A stretch of DNA of 30,511 nt from an uncultured Dorea sp. (GCA_910585725.1 CAJUFA010000037.1:1-30511); one strand, 5' to 3'. Shown: positions 13,823 to 23,357, counted from the first letter of the stretch. Program-made: numbers and translations. Notes: generated by a model from the sequence alone, not told the origin.

Positions 13823-15181
13823 TTATGTATGTCCAAAAAGCCGCTCCATTTTTCTTATCACTATAAAATAACTGATAATCAGGATAACGACCGCGCCGGT
13901 CCATGCCATGATCTCGGCGTAGAAGATGCCGTGTTCTCCGATCAGCATCGGCAGAAAGACGGCGGTTACGGCGCGCATAACAAATTCCGCAATCCCGGAT
14001 ACCAGAGGGAGGATGGTATTGCCCATTCCCTGAATCGCGGAACGCGTGATGTGAAGGATGTAGAGGATAGGAAGACAGATACTCATGACCGCCAGATAGT
14101 AGTAGGCAATCTGTAAGGTCTGTTCAAATTCCTCAGGTGTGCCGGAAATAAACCAGCTGAGAATTTCTTTGCCAAAAAAGAGCATGAGGAGCGCGATAAA
14201 CAGGGACGTTAATAATGCGATCAGGATCGCTGATTTCACGCCTTTTCTGATACGGTCTGTCTTCTTGGCGCCGAGATTCTGTCCGGTATAAGTTACCATA
14301 GCGTATCCGTAAGAGGTGGCGGCCACTTCTAATACACCGTAGAGCTTATTCGTAGCGGTAAATCCGGCGATAAACAGCACGCCGAAACCATTGACTACAA
14401 ATTGGACGATCATTCCCCCTACCGAGATGATTGCGTTCTGGAATGCCATAGGGAACCCCAGCATAAGCAGGCGGAGGGGAAGCCTGCCAGATGGTCGGAA
14501 ATCTGCCTTTTGCAGCGTCAATATATCTATCTTCCGAATATGATACAGACAGAACAGACTGGATATCAGCTGGGCGATCAGGGTGGCTATGGCTGCCCCG
14601 GCGATACCAAAACCCAGAACCAGTACGAACAGCAGATCAAGGAAGATGTTTGTCGCGGCGGCCACGATCATTGCGTGAAGCGGAGTCTGCCCGTCGCCCA
14701 GAGAGCGCAGGATGGACGCCAGAAGATTATATGCCATGACGACAGGAATTCCCAGATACATAATGCGCAGGTAAAGAAGCGCGTCAGGGAGAATCCTGGC
14801 GGGCGTATTAAGAAGTTCCAGGACAGGGCGCGCCAGTAATTGTCCGATTCCAAGCAGTACTATGGCGGACAGCAGGGAGAGGACGGCAGAATTTCCGACA
14901 GATCTGCGTAAATTATCGTATCTTTTGGCGCCGAATTCCTGTGCCAGGAGGATACCGAAGCCCTGGGTAAAACCCTGAATAATGCCGAGCATCATCCAAT
15001 TCATCCAATCTGCGGCGCCTAAGGCGGCCAGAGCGCTTACGCCAAGGGCTTTTCCTACCACCATAGTATCTACAACCGTATAAAGCTGCTGAAAGACGTT
15101 GCCGATCATCAGCGGGATTGCGAAGGAGAAGATCAGTGGAACGGGCTTTCCTTCCGTCATATTCTTTACATGTGATGCCAT
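13823..15181 (-). CDS. MATE family multidrug/sodium antiporter
   Basis: 452 residues with twelve predicted membrane segments in two six-helix halves. The N-terminal signature MTEGKPVPLIFSFAIPLMIGNVFQQLYTVVDTMVVGKALG is typical of the DinF/NorM-like clostridial MATE group. The second half repeats the pattern (LLMLGFPMAFQNAIISVGGMIVQFVVNGFG). It expels cationic organic compounds using Na+ or H+ gradients; the substrate here is unknown. ATG 15181 has AGG upstream in ACGAGGTTTCATA, a modest ribosome site. A promoter lies about 110 bases upstream, with a hairpin in the leader. Confidence 0.93.
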   Translation of the reverse strand: MASHVKNMTEGKPVPLIFSFAIPLMIGNVFQQLYTVVDTMVVGKALGVSALAALGAADWMNWMMLGIIQGFTQGFGILLAQEFGAKRYDNLRRSVGNSAVLSLLSAIVLLGIGQLLARPVLELLNTPARILPDALLYLRIMYLGIPVVMAYNLLASILRSLGDGQTPLHAMIVAAATNIFLDLLFVLVLGFGIAGAAIATLIAQLISSLFCLYHIRKIDILTLQKADFRPSGRLPLRLLMLGFPMAFQNAIISVGGMIVQFVVNGFGVLFIAGFTATNKLYGVLEVAATSYGYAMVTYTGQNLGAKKTDRIRKGVKSAILIALLTSLFIALLMLFFGKEILSWFISGTPEEFEQTLQIAYYYLAVMSICLPILYILHITRSAIQGMGNTILPLVSGIAEFVMRAVTAVFLPMLIGEHGIFYAEIMAWTGAVVILIISYFIVIRKMERLFGHT

Positions 15182-15242
15182 TATGAAACCTCGTTATTCA
15201 TCTTAATTATCTTAGTCCTGTTATTTTTTTCAGGCAGCCTGC

Positions 15243-15263
15243 CGGCAGTATGGGAAACTGCCG
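15243..15263 (-). promoter_or_regulatory. Hairpin in the MATE leader
   Basis: CGGCAGT (15243-15249) pairs with ACTGCCG (15257-15263), a 7-bp perfect stem with a 7-base loop, within the leader between the predicted promoter and the MATE start. No T-run follows on the minus strand, so it is not a plain terminator. Confidence 0.45.
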
Positions 15264-15293
15264 AAGGATCTGCCGGACAAGGGTACGTCTGCC

Positions 15294-15322
15294 ATCATAT
15301 CACGGATTTTGCCTGCTTACAA
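15294..15322 (-). promoter_or_regulatory. Promoter of the MATE gene
   Basis: On the minus strand TTGTAA (15317-15322), a 17-base spacer and TATGAT (15294-15299). It lies after the chemoreceptor stop, so the MATE gene has its own promoter. Confidence 0.65.
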
Positions 15323-15349
15323 TAGATTATCCAAATTATATCAGGATAA

Positions 15350-16936
15350 TTAAAAATCAGAAAATACTTCCATCTGTTTCTTTAGTTCATCTACAATCTC
15401 TCGGTTCGTATCCATACGGCCCGCGATATCCGTCATATCCGCAACCAGGCTCCTTGTGCTGCCTGCGACCCCATTGATCTCGTCTGCGCCCTCGTCGATC
15501 GCTTTCGAAATGCTGTCGATGGAATCGGCAATCTCAATCATAGAATTCCTAAGCCGGTCGGTCCTGCTGTTAAATGCATCGATCATTTCCTTTACATAGT
15601 CGGCATCTTCTTTGTATTGTCTACCGGAACGGATAAATTCCTGGAATTCCGTAAGAATCGTTCCGCTTAGATAATCTGCCATATCCTGGGAGTTCCTGGA
15701 CAGGTTGTGTACAGCGTTCGTAACGATCTGATTCACTTCCTGGATACGGCCGGCAGTCTCGCTGCAGGAATTGGCAAGGGTCTTGATCTCACTGGCAACG
15801 ACGGCGAAGCCTTTGCCGGCTTCGCCCGCCCGCATGGCTTCTACGGAAGCGTTTAGTGCGATCAGGTTTGTTGTGGAGGAGATCGCTACGATATCTTTGG
15901 TCAGGCTGTTCACCTGATCGACGCTTTTGCTGTTCTCGATTGCTTCCTCTAATACATCTAAGATATCAGACGCTTTCTGCCGGATTGCTTTTGTATTCGT
16001 CTGTGCCAATGCTTCCATCTCATTTGCTCGGACCTTCATAGCGGAAGAATAATCCGTGATCGTACGGCATTCCTTGGCCATATCATGGACATCTCCTTTG
16101 ATGTCGGACGCGCTGTTGTTGATGATCGCCGCGTTGTTTGCCACCTTCTGAATCGCCATAGACAGGGAGTCGGTAAGAGAGGAGAGTCCCCTGGCGCTTT
16201 TGCTCGACGTACGGGTGTGTTTCAGTACTTCGCCGGTTACTTCGTCAAGCTTCTGCGAGTTTTCCTGAAGTGTGTATACCGTGTCCTTGATCGGCGCTAT
16301 CACATATTTTTTGATGATCCGGATAGCGGCAAGCACTAATATCAGACATGTTATGATAGAAGCAGCCGCGATCACCAGAGAGATGATATAGACTATCATC
16401 AGTCTGTGCTTTGCGCCGTCTGTTCTTTCGCTGACAGCGGCATATAATTCATTAGTATTGTCGGCTATGGCAGAACCAAAATGAGCTACGTCGCCGTTGG
16501 CATATGCGTAGGCATCCGCGGTATTGCTGTCTGCGCTTGCACATACAAGATAGACCAGGGCGTGCTTGAAGGAATCGTAATTCTGAAGAAGCTGTGCATA
16601 GACGGCCTCTTCGTCTTCTGTCACGTAGTTTTTAAATTCTTTTAGATATTCTTCCAGAATTGCCTCTTCTTCCTTGATCTGTGCCACGACGGTGATCATG
16701 GTATTATAATCCGTTGCGACAATGTGCGACAGCGCCAACTTATGGATGTCAGTGGTAGAATGGCGGATGTTCTGCAGTGTCTCCGAGCCTACCATATAGT
16801 TGTCTACAATCTTAGAAGCATTGGAATCGACATTCTGAATGCTGAAAACCGACAGGACATTTGAGAACAATGCCACAACACCCAGAAGGATGATCGGAAG
16901 TATCAGACGTTGTTGTATAGTGAGTTTCTTTTTCAT
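15350..16936 (-). CDS. Methyl-accepting chemotaxis protein
   Basis: 528 residues. TM1 is at about 11-33. A helical extracellular sensor domain (about 35-180) follows, resembling the four-helix-bundle type. TM2 is at about 183-210, with a HAMP-like linker beginning IIKKYVIAPIKDTV. The cytoplasmic signalling domain has the hairpin tip TTNLIALNASVEAMRAGEAGKGFAVVASEIKTLA, which contacts CheA and CheW. The tip has Met where most family members have Ala (EAMRAGEAG). No C-terminal CheR/CheB-binding pentapeptide is seen. The gene follows the solute-binding lipoprotein by 59 bases on the same strand, so the lipoprotein may present its ligand to this receptor. Confidence 0.94.
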   Translation of the reverse strand: MKKKLTIQQRLILPIILLGVVALFSNVLSVFSIQNVDSNASKIVDNYMVGSETLQNIRHSTTDIHKLALSHIVATDYNTMITVVAQIKEEEAILEEYLKEFKNYVTEDEEAVYAQLLQNYDSFKHALVYLVCASADSNTADAYAYANGDVAHFGSAIADNTNELYAAVSERTDGAKHRLMIVYIISLVIAAASIITCLILVLAAIRIIKKYVIAPIKDTVYTLQENSQKLDEVTGEVLKHTRTSSKSARGLSSLTDSLSMAIQKVANNAAIINNSASDIKGDVHDMAKECRTITDYSSAMKVRANEMEALAQTNTKAIRQKASDILDVLEEAIENSKSVDQVNSLTKDIVAISSTTNLIALNASVEAMRAGEAGKGFAVVASEIKTLANSCSETAGRIQEVNQIVTNAVHNLSRNSQDMADYLSGTILTEFQEFIRSGRQYKEDADYVKEMIDAFNSRTDRLRNSMIEIADSIDSISKAIDEGADEINGVAGSTRSLVADMTDIAGRMDTNREIVDELKKQMEVFSDF

Positions 16937-16995
16937 CTTATGTTAACAGATCCTTTCAACATATTGTATCTAATGTTCGGGCGGGGGTGTTACCA

Positions 16996-18228
16996 TTAAC
17001 GTGCGGAAACACCTTTTGCCATCTCGTCCAGCTGTTCCTGCAAATCCTGGCCGGAGGGGTTGCCGGCGGCCATATTTTCAGCAAATTTTGTAACCGGATC
17101 CCAGAAATTGCCTCCGATCCGCTGAAGCTGAGAATACTCAGACTGTTCTATGAGAGCGGCGATTGCCGGGGATTGTTGGATTTCCTTAGATTCTGCCACG
17201 GTGACGTTAGATGGACCCTGTCCGCGCTTTTCAAATCTAAGCTGCTGATTCTCTTCGTTGGTGATCCATTCTGCCAGTCTGGCCGCCCATTTCGGATGTT
17301 CGGAATAAGCGTTTACCCCGATCAGCTTACATCCGGAGAAAGAAGCCATCTGTACCTGTTTCCCGTTACAGGTGTAGGTTGGCAGCTTGACGGCTGCGGC
17401 GTTCTCTCCCCAGGCTTCCTTCACTGCAACAGAATTCCATACGCCGCTGATACCTGCGATCACGGAGCCATTCCTGATCCCGTCAAGGAATTCCTCATCT
17501 GTCCGATTGGCGAAACCCGGATTCCCTGCGATCCGAAGCATCGCCTGGGCTACGTCGATGCCCCGGATATCGCCTTCCGCCTGGTTCCAGGTGCAGTAGT
17601 TGGTGATTCCGTCGTCGTTAAGCCCGACCTGCAGCCCGGTATTCCCATAGAAAGAATATACATACCATGCCGAGGACCAGTCCATGGTGAATCTTTTGCC
17701 ATTCGCAGCCGCGGCTTCCAATATGCCGTCTAAGGTCTTCACCTGTTCTTCGGTGATATAGTGTTTGTTATAATATAAGAAATATCCGTTATCTGCAGTC
17801 AGCGGATAAGCGTAGAGCCGGTTGTTTACCGTGGCAGATTCTACCGCGCTTGAAAGATTCCTGCTGCTGATCTGATCCGCGTTCTCGATCGGATCCAGGG
17901 CTCCGGCCGCCGCCAGTGCATTCAACTGATCGTCGGCGAAGGTAAATACGTCCGCGCCTTCTTCCAGTCCGCCAAGCAATGTGTCCTTGCACTGAGATTC
18001 TCCTTGTGCCTCAAATGTTATCTGAAAATCGGCCTGTCCCTGATAGTTAGTCTGAAAGTTTTGAATGATCTGGTTCATCAGTTCTGTATCTTCTTCGGCG
18101 CCCCAGACTACCAGTTCGACCTTTTGTTTTTCCGCATCTGAGGAATTTGTCTTATCGGCCGTATGACAGCCTGTAAGCGCTGCGGTGCATAGAATGCCCA
18201 AAAACAGCCTGTATACTTGTTTTCTCAT
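16996..18228 (-). CDS. Extracellular solute-binding lipoprotein (sugar-type, family 1)
   Basis: 410 residues. The signal peptide MRKQVYRLFLGILCTAALTGC has lipobox LTGC with Cys21 as the lipid anchor. The mature domain begins KVELVVWGAEEDTELMNQIIQNFQ and has the ADVFTFADDQLNALAAAGALDPI and YAYPLTADNGYFLYYNK elements of maltose/oligosaccharide-binding proteins. No permease or ATPase genes are nearby. Instead the next gene on the strand is a chemoreceptor, so it may serve sensing rather than uptake, or work with transporter parts encoded elsewhere. ATG 18228 has AAGGATGGATTACAC upstream (spacing a little long). An extended -10 promoter lies about 85 bases upstream. Confidence 0.92.
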   Translation of the reverse strand: MRKQVYRLFLGILCTAALTGCHTADKTNSSDAEKQKVELVVWGAEEDTELMNQIIQNFQTNYQGQADFQITFEAQGESQCKDTLLGGLEEGADVFTFADDQLNALAAAGALDPIENADQISSRNLSSAVESATVNNRLYAYPLTADNGYFLYYNKHYITEEQVKTLDGILEAAAANGKRFTMDWSSAWYVYSFYGNTGLQVGLNDDGITNYCTWNQAEGDIRGIDVAQAMLRIAGNPGFANRTDEEFLDGIRNGSVIAGISGVWNSVAVKEAWGENAAAVKLPTYTCNGKQVQMASFSGCKLIGVNAYSEHPKWAARLAEWITNEENQQLRFEKRGQGPSNVTVAESKEIQQSPAIAALIEQSEYSQLQRIGGNFWDPVTKFAENMAAGNPSGQDLQEQLDEMAKGVSAR

Positions 18229-18268
18229 GTGTAATCCATCCTTTTTTGTTCGTTAACAGTTTGTTCTC

Positions 18269-18286
18269 GCGTTATTCGTAAAACGC
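18269..18286. promoter_or_regulatory. Inverted repeat downstream of the lipoprotein promoter
   Basis: GCGTT-N8-AACGC, at about +20 to +37 relative to the predicted minus-strand transcription start. It is well placed for a repressor of the lipoprotein/chemoreceptor operon. Binding protein unknown. Confidence 0.4.
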
Positions 18287-18312
18287 CGCATTAGGGTATA
18301 AACTGTAACGAT

Positions 18313-18321
18313 ATTATATCA
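18313..18321 (-). promoter_or_regulatory. Extended -10 promoter of the lipoprotein/chemoreceptor operon
   Basis: Minus-strand TGATATAAT (TGn plus perfect TATAAT). No good -35 at 17 bases, consistent with an extended -10 promoter. Confidence 0.6.
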
Positions 18322-18388
18322 TTGAAAGGGCGATGAGGCTAGAATAAACTTTTTGAAATTACAAAAATGTTTTCTCTCTTACTTTCAT

Positions 18389-18417
18389 TTCTCCTATGCA
18401 AGTGGTAAAATAAAAAA
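18389..18417 (+). promoter_or_regulatory. Possible promoter of ppk
   Basis: TAAAAT about 30 bases before the ppk start codon, with a weak -35 (TTTCAT) 17 bases upstream. Coordinates are approximate to a few bases. Confidence 0.4.
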
Positions 18418-18446
18418 ATGAGAATTATGAAAGACGAGGTACGGAT

Positions 18447-20573
18447 ATGGACAAAGAGATTCTGAATTATACCCAGAACAGAGAACTCTCATGGCTTAAG
18501 TTTAATCAGAGAGTCTTGGAAGAGGCGCAGGATACGACGGTTCCCATTCTGGAACGTATGAAGTTTGTGGCGATATTTACCAGCAATCTGGACGAATTTT
18601 TTATGATACGTGTCGGAAGTCTTTTTGATATGGCGCATACGGACGCGAATAACAGGGACAGCCGTTCAGGCATGACGCCTAAAGAGCAGCTGGATAAGAT
18701 ATTTGAGGCTGTCGCCCCGCTTTATAAAGAGAGAGATAAGACGTACGCGGAGCTTAAGAAGCAGCTGCAGCCCTATGGAATCTGCGGTTTGAATTTCAAA
18801 GACCTGGAGCAGAACGAGAAGAAGTATGTGAAGAAATACTTCAAAGATCAGATTCTTCCGGTTCTCTCCCCTCAGATCGTAGACGCTATTCATCCGTTTC
18901 CTCATCTGTTGAATAAAGAGGTATACGTGACGGCGAGCCTTCGGTTCAAAGAGAAATCAAATGTAAAGAATATGATGGGGATCGTTTCGATTCCTCCGTT
19001 TATGTCGGAGATATTGCAGCTTCCGGGGCATGACGTCCGATATATCCGTATGGAGAAAGTGATTATGGAGTTTCTGGGGCTGGTGTTCTCAAGATACGAG
19101 GTGTCGGACGCGAATTATATCTGCGTCACAAGGAACGCGGATATCGCGCCGGATGACGAGGCTCTGGAGATCAGCGACGATTTTCGTTATCTGATGAAGG
19201 AGACGCTGCATAAGCGCCGCAGGATGGCGGTGGTGCGCCTTGAGGTTGCCGAGAAGTTAAAGCCGGATATGGAAGCATATTTTTGTGAGAAATTCAATAT
19301 CGAACCGACGCAGATCTTTAGGACTAAAGTACCGATGAAGATGAATTTTGTGTTTGGAATCAACGGAAAGCTCCCGGAATCTATGAAGCGTTCGTTGGAA
19401 TACAGACCGTTTACGCCGCAGAATTCACCCCATGTTCAGGACAGCAACGTGATGCGTCAGGTGAAGAGGAAGGATATCCTGCTGTTCTATCCGTACGAGA
19501 GTATGGATCCGTTTCTGAAGATGATAAAGGAAGCGTCCGTTGATCCGAACGTTGTAACGATTAAGATTACGATCTATCGTCTTGCGAAGAAAGCAAGACT
19601 GGTGGAGTATCTCTGCGCGGCCGCCGAGAACGGAAAGGACGTCACGGTATTGATAGAGCTGCGGGCAAGGTTCGACGAGCAGAATAACATCGATTGGTCC
19701 GAACGTATGGAAGAAGCCGGCTGCCGCGTGATCTACGGTTTTGAAGATTATAAGGTGCACTCCAAGATATGTCTGATTACATACCGGAACCGGAACGAGA
19801 TCCAGTATATCACGCAGATTGGAACAGGGAATTACAATGAAAAGACGGCGGCGATGTATACGGACCTGTCTTTGATGACCGCGAATCCGGCGATCGGAAA
19901 GGACGCGGCAGAGTTCTTCAAGAATATGTCCATCAGCAATCTGAACGGCAGTTATGACCATATTATCGTATCGCCTACGAGCCTGAAGCAGAAGGTTCTC
20001 TATCTGATCGACGAAGAGATCAGAAAGGGGGAGAAGGGCAGGATCATCATGAAGATGAATTCCCTGACCGACGTGGATTTTATATCGAAGATATCGGAGG
20101 CTTCCAAGGCAGGGGTAAGAGTAGACTTGATTGTCAGAGGGATTTGTTGTATACTTCCAGGAGTGCAGGGATATACGGAGAATGTAAGAGTGATGAGTAT
20201 TGTCGGACGCTATCTGGAGCATGCGCGTATCTTTAGTTTCGGTGCGGGGGCGTCGCAGAAGGTCTATATCGGATCGGCGGATATGATGACGAGAAATACA
20301 GAGAAACGTGTCGAGGTTGCATGCCCGATCCTGGATGAGAATATCAAGAGACAGATCAACCATTATCTGAAGGTGATGCTGAATGATAATGTGAAAGCCA
20401 GGGTTCTGCAAAGCGACGGGACATTTGTTAAGAAGAAGGTAACCGGCAATTCGATTGATTCTCAGAGGATATTCATGCAAGAGGCGGTTCATGCCAAGAG
20501 AGAGGCGCCGCCGAAAGAAAAGCCGATCAGCGAATTGATCAAGAAAGTGCTGTTATTTACAAAGAATGGATAG
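18447..20573 (+). CDS. ppk1: Polyphosphate kinase 1
   Basis: 708 residues, the usual length. It reversibly polymerises the gamma-phosphate of ATP into inorganic polyphosphate. The N-domain starts NRELSWLKFNQRVLEEA and has FTSNLDEFFMIRVG. The two C-terminal phospholipase-D-like domains carry the phosphorylated His438 in YKVHSKICLI and the second site region YLEHARIFSFG. Also present are ARFDEQNNIDWSERMEEAG, GTGNYNEKTAAMYTD, GICCILPG and YIGSADMMTRN. ATG 18447 is preceded by GACGAGG. It starts a plus-strand run with topB 18 bases downstream. Confidence 0.96.
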   Translation: MDKEILNYTQNRELSWLKFNQRVLEEAQDTTVPILERMKFVAIFTSNLDEFFMIRVGSLFDMAHTDANNRDSRSGMTPKEQLDKIFEAVAPLYKERDKTYAELKKQLQPYGICGLNFKDLEQNEKKYVKKYFKDQILPVLSPQIVDAIHPFPHLLNKEVYVTASLRFKEKSNVKNMMGIVSIPPFMSEILQLPGHDVRYIRMEKVIMEFLGLVFSRYEVSDANYICVTRNADIAPDDEALEISDDFRYLMKETLHKRRRMAVVRLEVAEKLKPDMEAYFCEKFNIEPTQIFRTKVPMKMNFVFGINGKLPESMKRSLEYRPFTPQNSPHVQDSNVMRQVKRKDILLFYPYESMDPFLKMIKEASVDPNVVTIKITIYRLAKKARLVEYLCAAAENGKDVTVLIELRARFDEQNNIDWSERMEEAGCRVIYGFEDYKVHSKICLITYRNRNEIQYITQIGTGNYNEKTAAMYTDLSLMTANPAIGKDAAEFFKNMSISNLNGSYDHIIVSPTSLKQKVLYLIDEEIRKGEKGRIIMKMNSLTDVDFISKISEASKAGVRVDLIVRGICCILPGVQGYTENVRVMSIVGRYLEHARIFSFGAGASQKVYIGSADMMTRNTEKRVEVACPILDENIKRQINHYLKVMLNDNVKARVLQSDGTFVKKKVTGNSIDSQRIFMQEAVHAKREAPPKEKPISELIKKVLLFTKNG

Positions 20574-20591
20574 GAGAGAATCATAGTTTAT

Positions 20592-22667
20592 ATGGGAAAA
20601 TCACTTTATATAGCGGAGAAACCCAGTGTAGCGCAGGAGTTTGCCAAGGCGCTGAAGATAAAGGCGAGAAGAGGGGACGGGTATCTGGAGTCGGAAGAAG
20701 CCGTTGTTACGTGGTGTGTCGGACATCTGGTAACGATGAGTTATCCGGATGCTTATGATCCCGGTCTTAAAAAATGGCGTCTGGAGACGCTGCCTTTTAT
20801 TCCCAGGGAGTTTAAATATGAGGTGATCCCGGCGGTTGCCAAACAGTTTCGCGTCGTTGCAGGACTCCTGAACCGGAAAGATGTGGAGCGGATCTATGTA
20901 TGTACGGACTCCGGACGGGAAGGAGAATATATCTATCGTCTGGTGGAACAGCAGGCGAAGGTCAGAGGGAAGGAACGGCGAAGGGTATGGATTGATTCCC
21001 AGACAGAAGAAGAGATCTTACGGGGAATTCGTGAGGCGAAAGACCTGAAAGAATATGATAATCTGTCGGCGTCGGCGTATCTTCGGGCAAAGGAAGATTA
21101 TCTGATGGGTATCAATTTCTCCCGTCTGCTGACATTGAAATACGGAGACAGTATCTCGCGCTATCTGAAAAAGGATCGTTCCGTGATATCCGTCGGAAGA
21201 GTAATGACCTGTGTGCTCGGCATGGTGGTTCGTCGGGAGAGGGAGATCAGGGAATTTGTAGAGACGCCGTTCTATCGGGTGATCAGTACAAGCGGCGAGG
21301 AGGGGGCCGTATTCGAGAGTGAATGGAGAGCGGTAAAGGGATCCAGGTGGTTTGAGTCTTTTGATCTCTACAAGGAAAACGGATTCAAAGAGCGTAAGAA
21401 GGCAGAAGAACTGGTTGCCTATCTGAACGAGGAGAGTCCCCTGACCTGCCGGATTGTTTCCATAGAAAAGAAAAAAGAGAAGAAGGCCCCGCCGCTGCTT
21501 TTCAATCTCGCAGAATTACAGAACGAATGCTCTAAAAGATTCAAGATCAGTCCGGACGAGACGCTTCGTATCGTCCAGGAATTATATGAAAAGAAGCTGG
21601 TGACCTACCCCAGGACGGACGCCAGAGTTTTATCCACTGCCGTGGCAAAAGAGATACATAAGAACCTGAATGGTCTGATGAAGTATGAGACGGCGGTGCC
21701 GTATCTGAGAGAGATCGTGGGATTCGGAAGCCATAAGGGATTAGAGAAGACAAAGTACGTCAATGATAAACAGATCACCGATCATTATGCGATTATCCCT
21801 ACAGGACAGGGATTGAATACCCTCGGTTCTCTGCCCCGTTTATCTGCGCGGGTATACGAGGCGATCGTCAGACGTTTCCTCAGTATCTTCTATCCGCCGG
21901 CGGTCTATCAGAAGATAGGGATTGTAACGAAGATGAGAGAAGAGTATTTCTTCGCGAATTTCAAAGTGCTTGCAGAGGAAGGATATTTGAAAGTCGCCGG
22001 GACGCCGGGGCGAAAGAAGGCGTCTGCGGCAAAGGCGGAAAAGGGACAGGAGAACAGAGGAGAGAATAGGGAGGAAGATCAGGAAGACAGACAGGAATCG
22101 GAAGAGAACGGCGGGGAGAAGAGTATGGATACCGCATTCTTCCAGAAGATACAGACACTCAGGAAGGGTATGACACTTCCGGTCCGATCTCTTGAGATTA
22201 AGGAAGGAAAGACGTCGCCTCCGAAGAGATACAATTCCGGTTCTATGATACTCGCGATGGAGAACGCAGGGCAGTTGATTGAGGATGAAGATCTGCGTGC
22301 GCAGATTAAGGGGAGCGGAATCGGAACCAGCGCCACCAGAGGAGAGATTTTAAAGAAGTTGTTTCATATCCAGTATCTTGCATTGAATAAGAAGACGCAG
22401 ATCGTAACTCCCACTCTGCTGGGGGAGATGATCTTCGACGTGGTGGAACATTCTATCAAGTCTCTACTTAACCCGGAACTTACGGCAAGTTGGGAGAAGG
22501 GGCTGACTTATGTAGCGGAGGGAGATATCACTCCGGATGAATATATGAAGAAACTGAATCATTTTATTGTAAGCAGGACGGAAGGTGTGAAGGGATTATG
22601 TAATCAGGGTCAGCTTCAGGCTTGTTACGATAAAGCGGCGGCATCCTATAAAAAGACTAAAAAATAA
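20592..22667 (+). CDS. topB: DNA topoisomerase III
   Basis: 691 residues, type IA topoisomerase that nicks and passes single strands to decatenate and relax DNA. The Toprim domain starts SLYIAEKPSVAQEFAKAL, with acidic DSGREGEYIYRLVE. The active-site tyrosine is Tyr339 in VTYPRTD; ISVGRVMTCVLG and GIGTSATRGEIL are also typical. An acidic, low-complexity linker (about residues 474-510, rich in Glu, Lys, Asn, Gln) is inserted before the last domain, and no C-terminal zinc fingers are present. The Shine-Dalgarno GGAGAG lies rather far (about 14 bases) from ATG 20592. Cellular rather than plasmid-type context: it follows ppk. Confidence 0.95.
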   Translation: MGKSLYIAEKPSVAQEFAKALKIKARRGDGYLESEEAVVTWCVGHLVTMSYPDAYDPGLKKWRLETLPFIPREFKYEVIPAVAKQFRVVAGLLNRKDVERIYVCTDSGREGEYIYRLVEQQAKVRGKERRRVWIDSQTEEEILRGIREAKDLKEYDNLSASAYLRAKEDYLMGINFSRLLTLKYGDSISRYLKKDRSVISVGRVMTCVLGMVVRREREIREFVETPFYRVISTSGEEGAVFESEWRAVKGSRWFESFDLYKENGFKERKKAEELVAYLNEESPLTCRIVSIEKKKEKKAPPLLFNLAELQNECSKRFKISPDETLRIVQELYEKKLVTYPRTDARVLSTAVAKEIHKNLNGLMKYETAVPYLREIVGFGSHKGLEKTKYVNDKQITDHYAIIPTGQGLNTLGSLPRLSARVYEAIVRRFLSIFYPPAVYQKIGIVTKMREEYFFANFKVLAEEGYLKVAGTPGRKKASAAKAEKGQENRGENREEDQEDRQESEENGGEKSMDTAFFQKIQTLRKGMTLPVRSLEIKEGKTSPPKRYNSGSMILAMENAGQLIEDEDLRAQIKGSGIGTSATRGEILKKLFHIQYLALNKKTQIVTPTLLGEMIFDVVEHSIKSLLNPELTASWEKGLTYVAEGDITPDEYMKKLNHFIVSRTEGVKGLCNQGQLQACYDKAAASYKKTKK

Positions 22668-22691
22668 GACGGAAAGAGAGGAACATACAGT

Positions 22692-23357
22692 ATGAACGGA
22701 TTGACAGTAAAGGAATTGTACACATTGGAGGAGACGATTGCGAAAGATATCTTCGAGGGAGTCACCTATCCGTGGGAGGTGCTTCCGAAGATCAGCGAAT
22801 TCATTCTGCGTCTCGGCGCGGCGCTTCCGGAAGATGAATATGATAAAGTCGGAGAGGATGTGTGGATCGCCAGGTCCGCGAAGGTATTCGAATCCGCGTA
22901 CATTCATGGGCCGGCGATCATCGGGAAGGACGCGGAGGTAAGACAGTGTGCGTTTATCCGCGGAAATGCCATCGTCGGTGAAGGAGCGGTAGTCGGGAAT
23001 TCGACGGAGCTTAAGAATGTGATCCTGTTTAATAAGGTTCAGGTGCCGCATTATAATTATGTCGGAGATTCTGTTTTGGGTTACAAGGCGCATATGGGCG
23101 CCGGTTCCATTACGTCCAATGTGAAATCAGATAAAAAACCGGTGGTGGTAAAGACGCCGGAAGGCAATATCGAGACGGGCATGAAGAAGTTCGGAGCTAT
23201 GCTTGGGGACGAGGTGGAAGTCGGATGCGGTACGGTTCTGAACCCCGGAAGCGTGGTGGGAAGCCATACCAATATCTATCCCCTTTCCAGCGTCAGAGGA
23301 TACGTGCCGGCGGGCAGTATCTATAAGAAGCAGGGAGAAGTCGTGGAGAAGATGTAA
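22692..23357 (+). CDS. Left-handed beta-helix (hexapeptide repeat) protein, nucleotidyl/acyltransferase-like
   Basis: 221 residues. An N-terminal helical part (MNGLTVKELYTLEETIAKDIFEGV) is followed by hexapeptide repeats from about residue 55 (VWIARSAKVFESAYIHGPAIIGKDAEVRQCAFIRGNAIVG...). These build a left-handed beta-helix like the C-terminal half of GlmU. GAGSITSNVKSDKKPV resembles the acetyl-CoA loop region of GlmU-type acetyltransferases, but no pyrophosphorylase domain is present. Likely trimeric acyltransferase; the acceptor is unknown. ATG 22692 has AAAGAGAGGAACATACAGT upstream. Lies 24 bases after topB. Confidence 0.85.
   Translation: MNGLTVKELYTLEETIAKDIFEGVTYPWEVLPKISEFILRLGAALPEDEYDKVGEDVWIARSAKVFESAYIHGPAIIGKDAEVRQCAFIRGNAIVGEGAVVGNSTELKNVILFNKVQVPHYNYVGDSVLGYKAHMGAGSITSNVKSDKKPVVVKTPEGNIETGMKKFGAMLGDEVEVGCGTVLNPGSVVGSHTNIYPLSSVRGYVPAGSIYKKQGEVVEKM

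Noticed and set aside
15326..15350. ATTATCC/GGATAAT hairpin as terminator of the chemoreceptor gene
   Set aside because: The stem overlaps the stop codon and is not followed by a T-run on the minus strand.
19425..20492. A 355-codon minus-strand frame inside ppk
   Set aside because: It is the antisense shadow of a well-conserved polyphosphate kinase, with no ribosome site and no recognisable protein.
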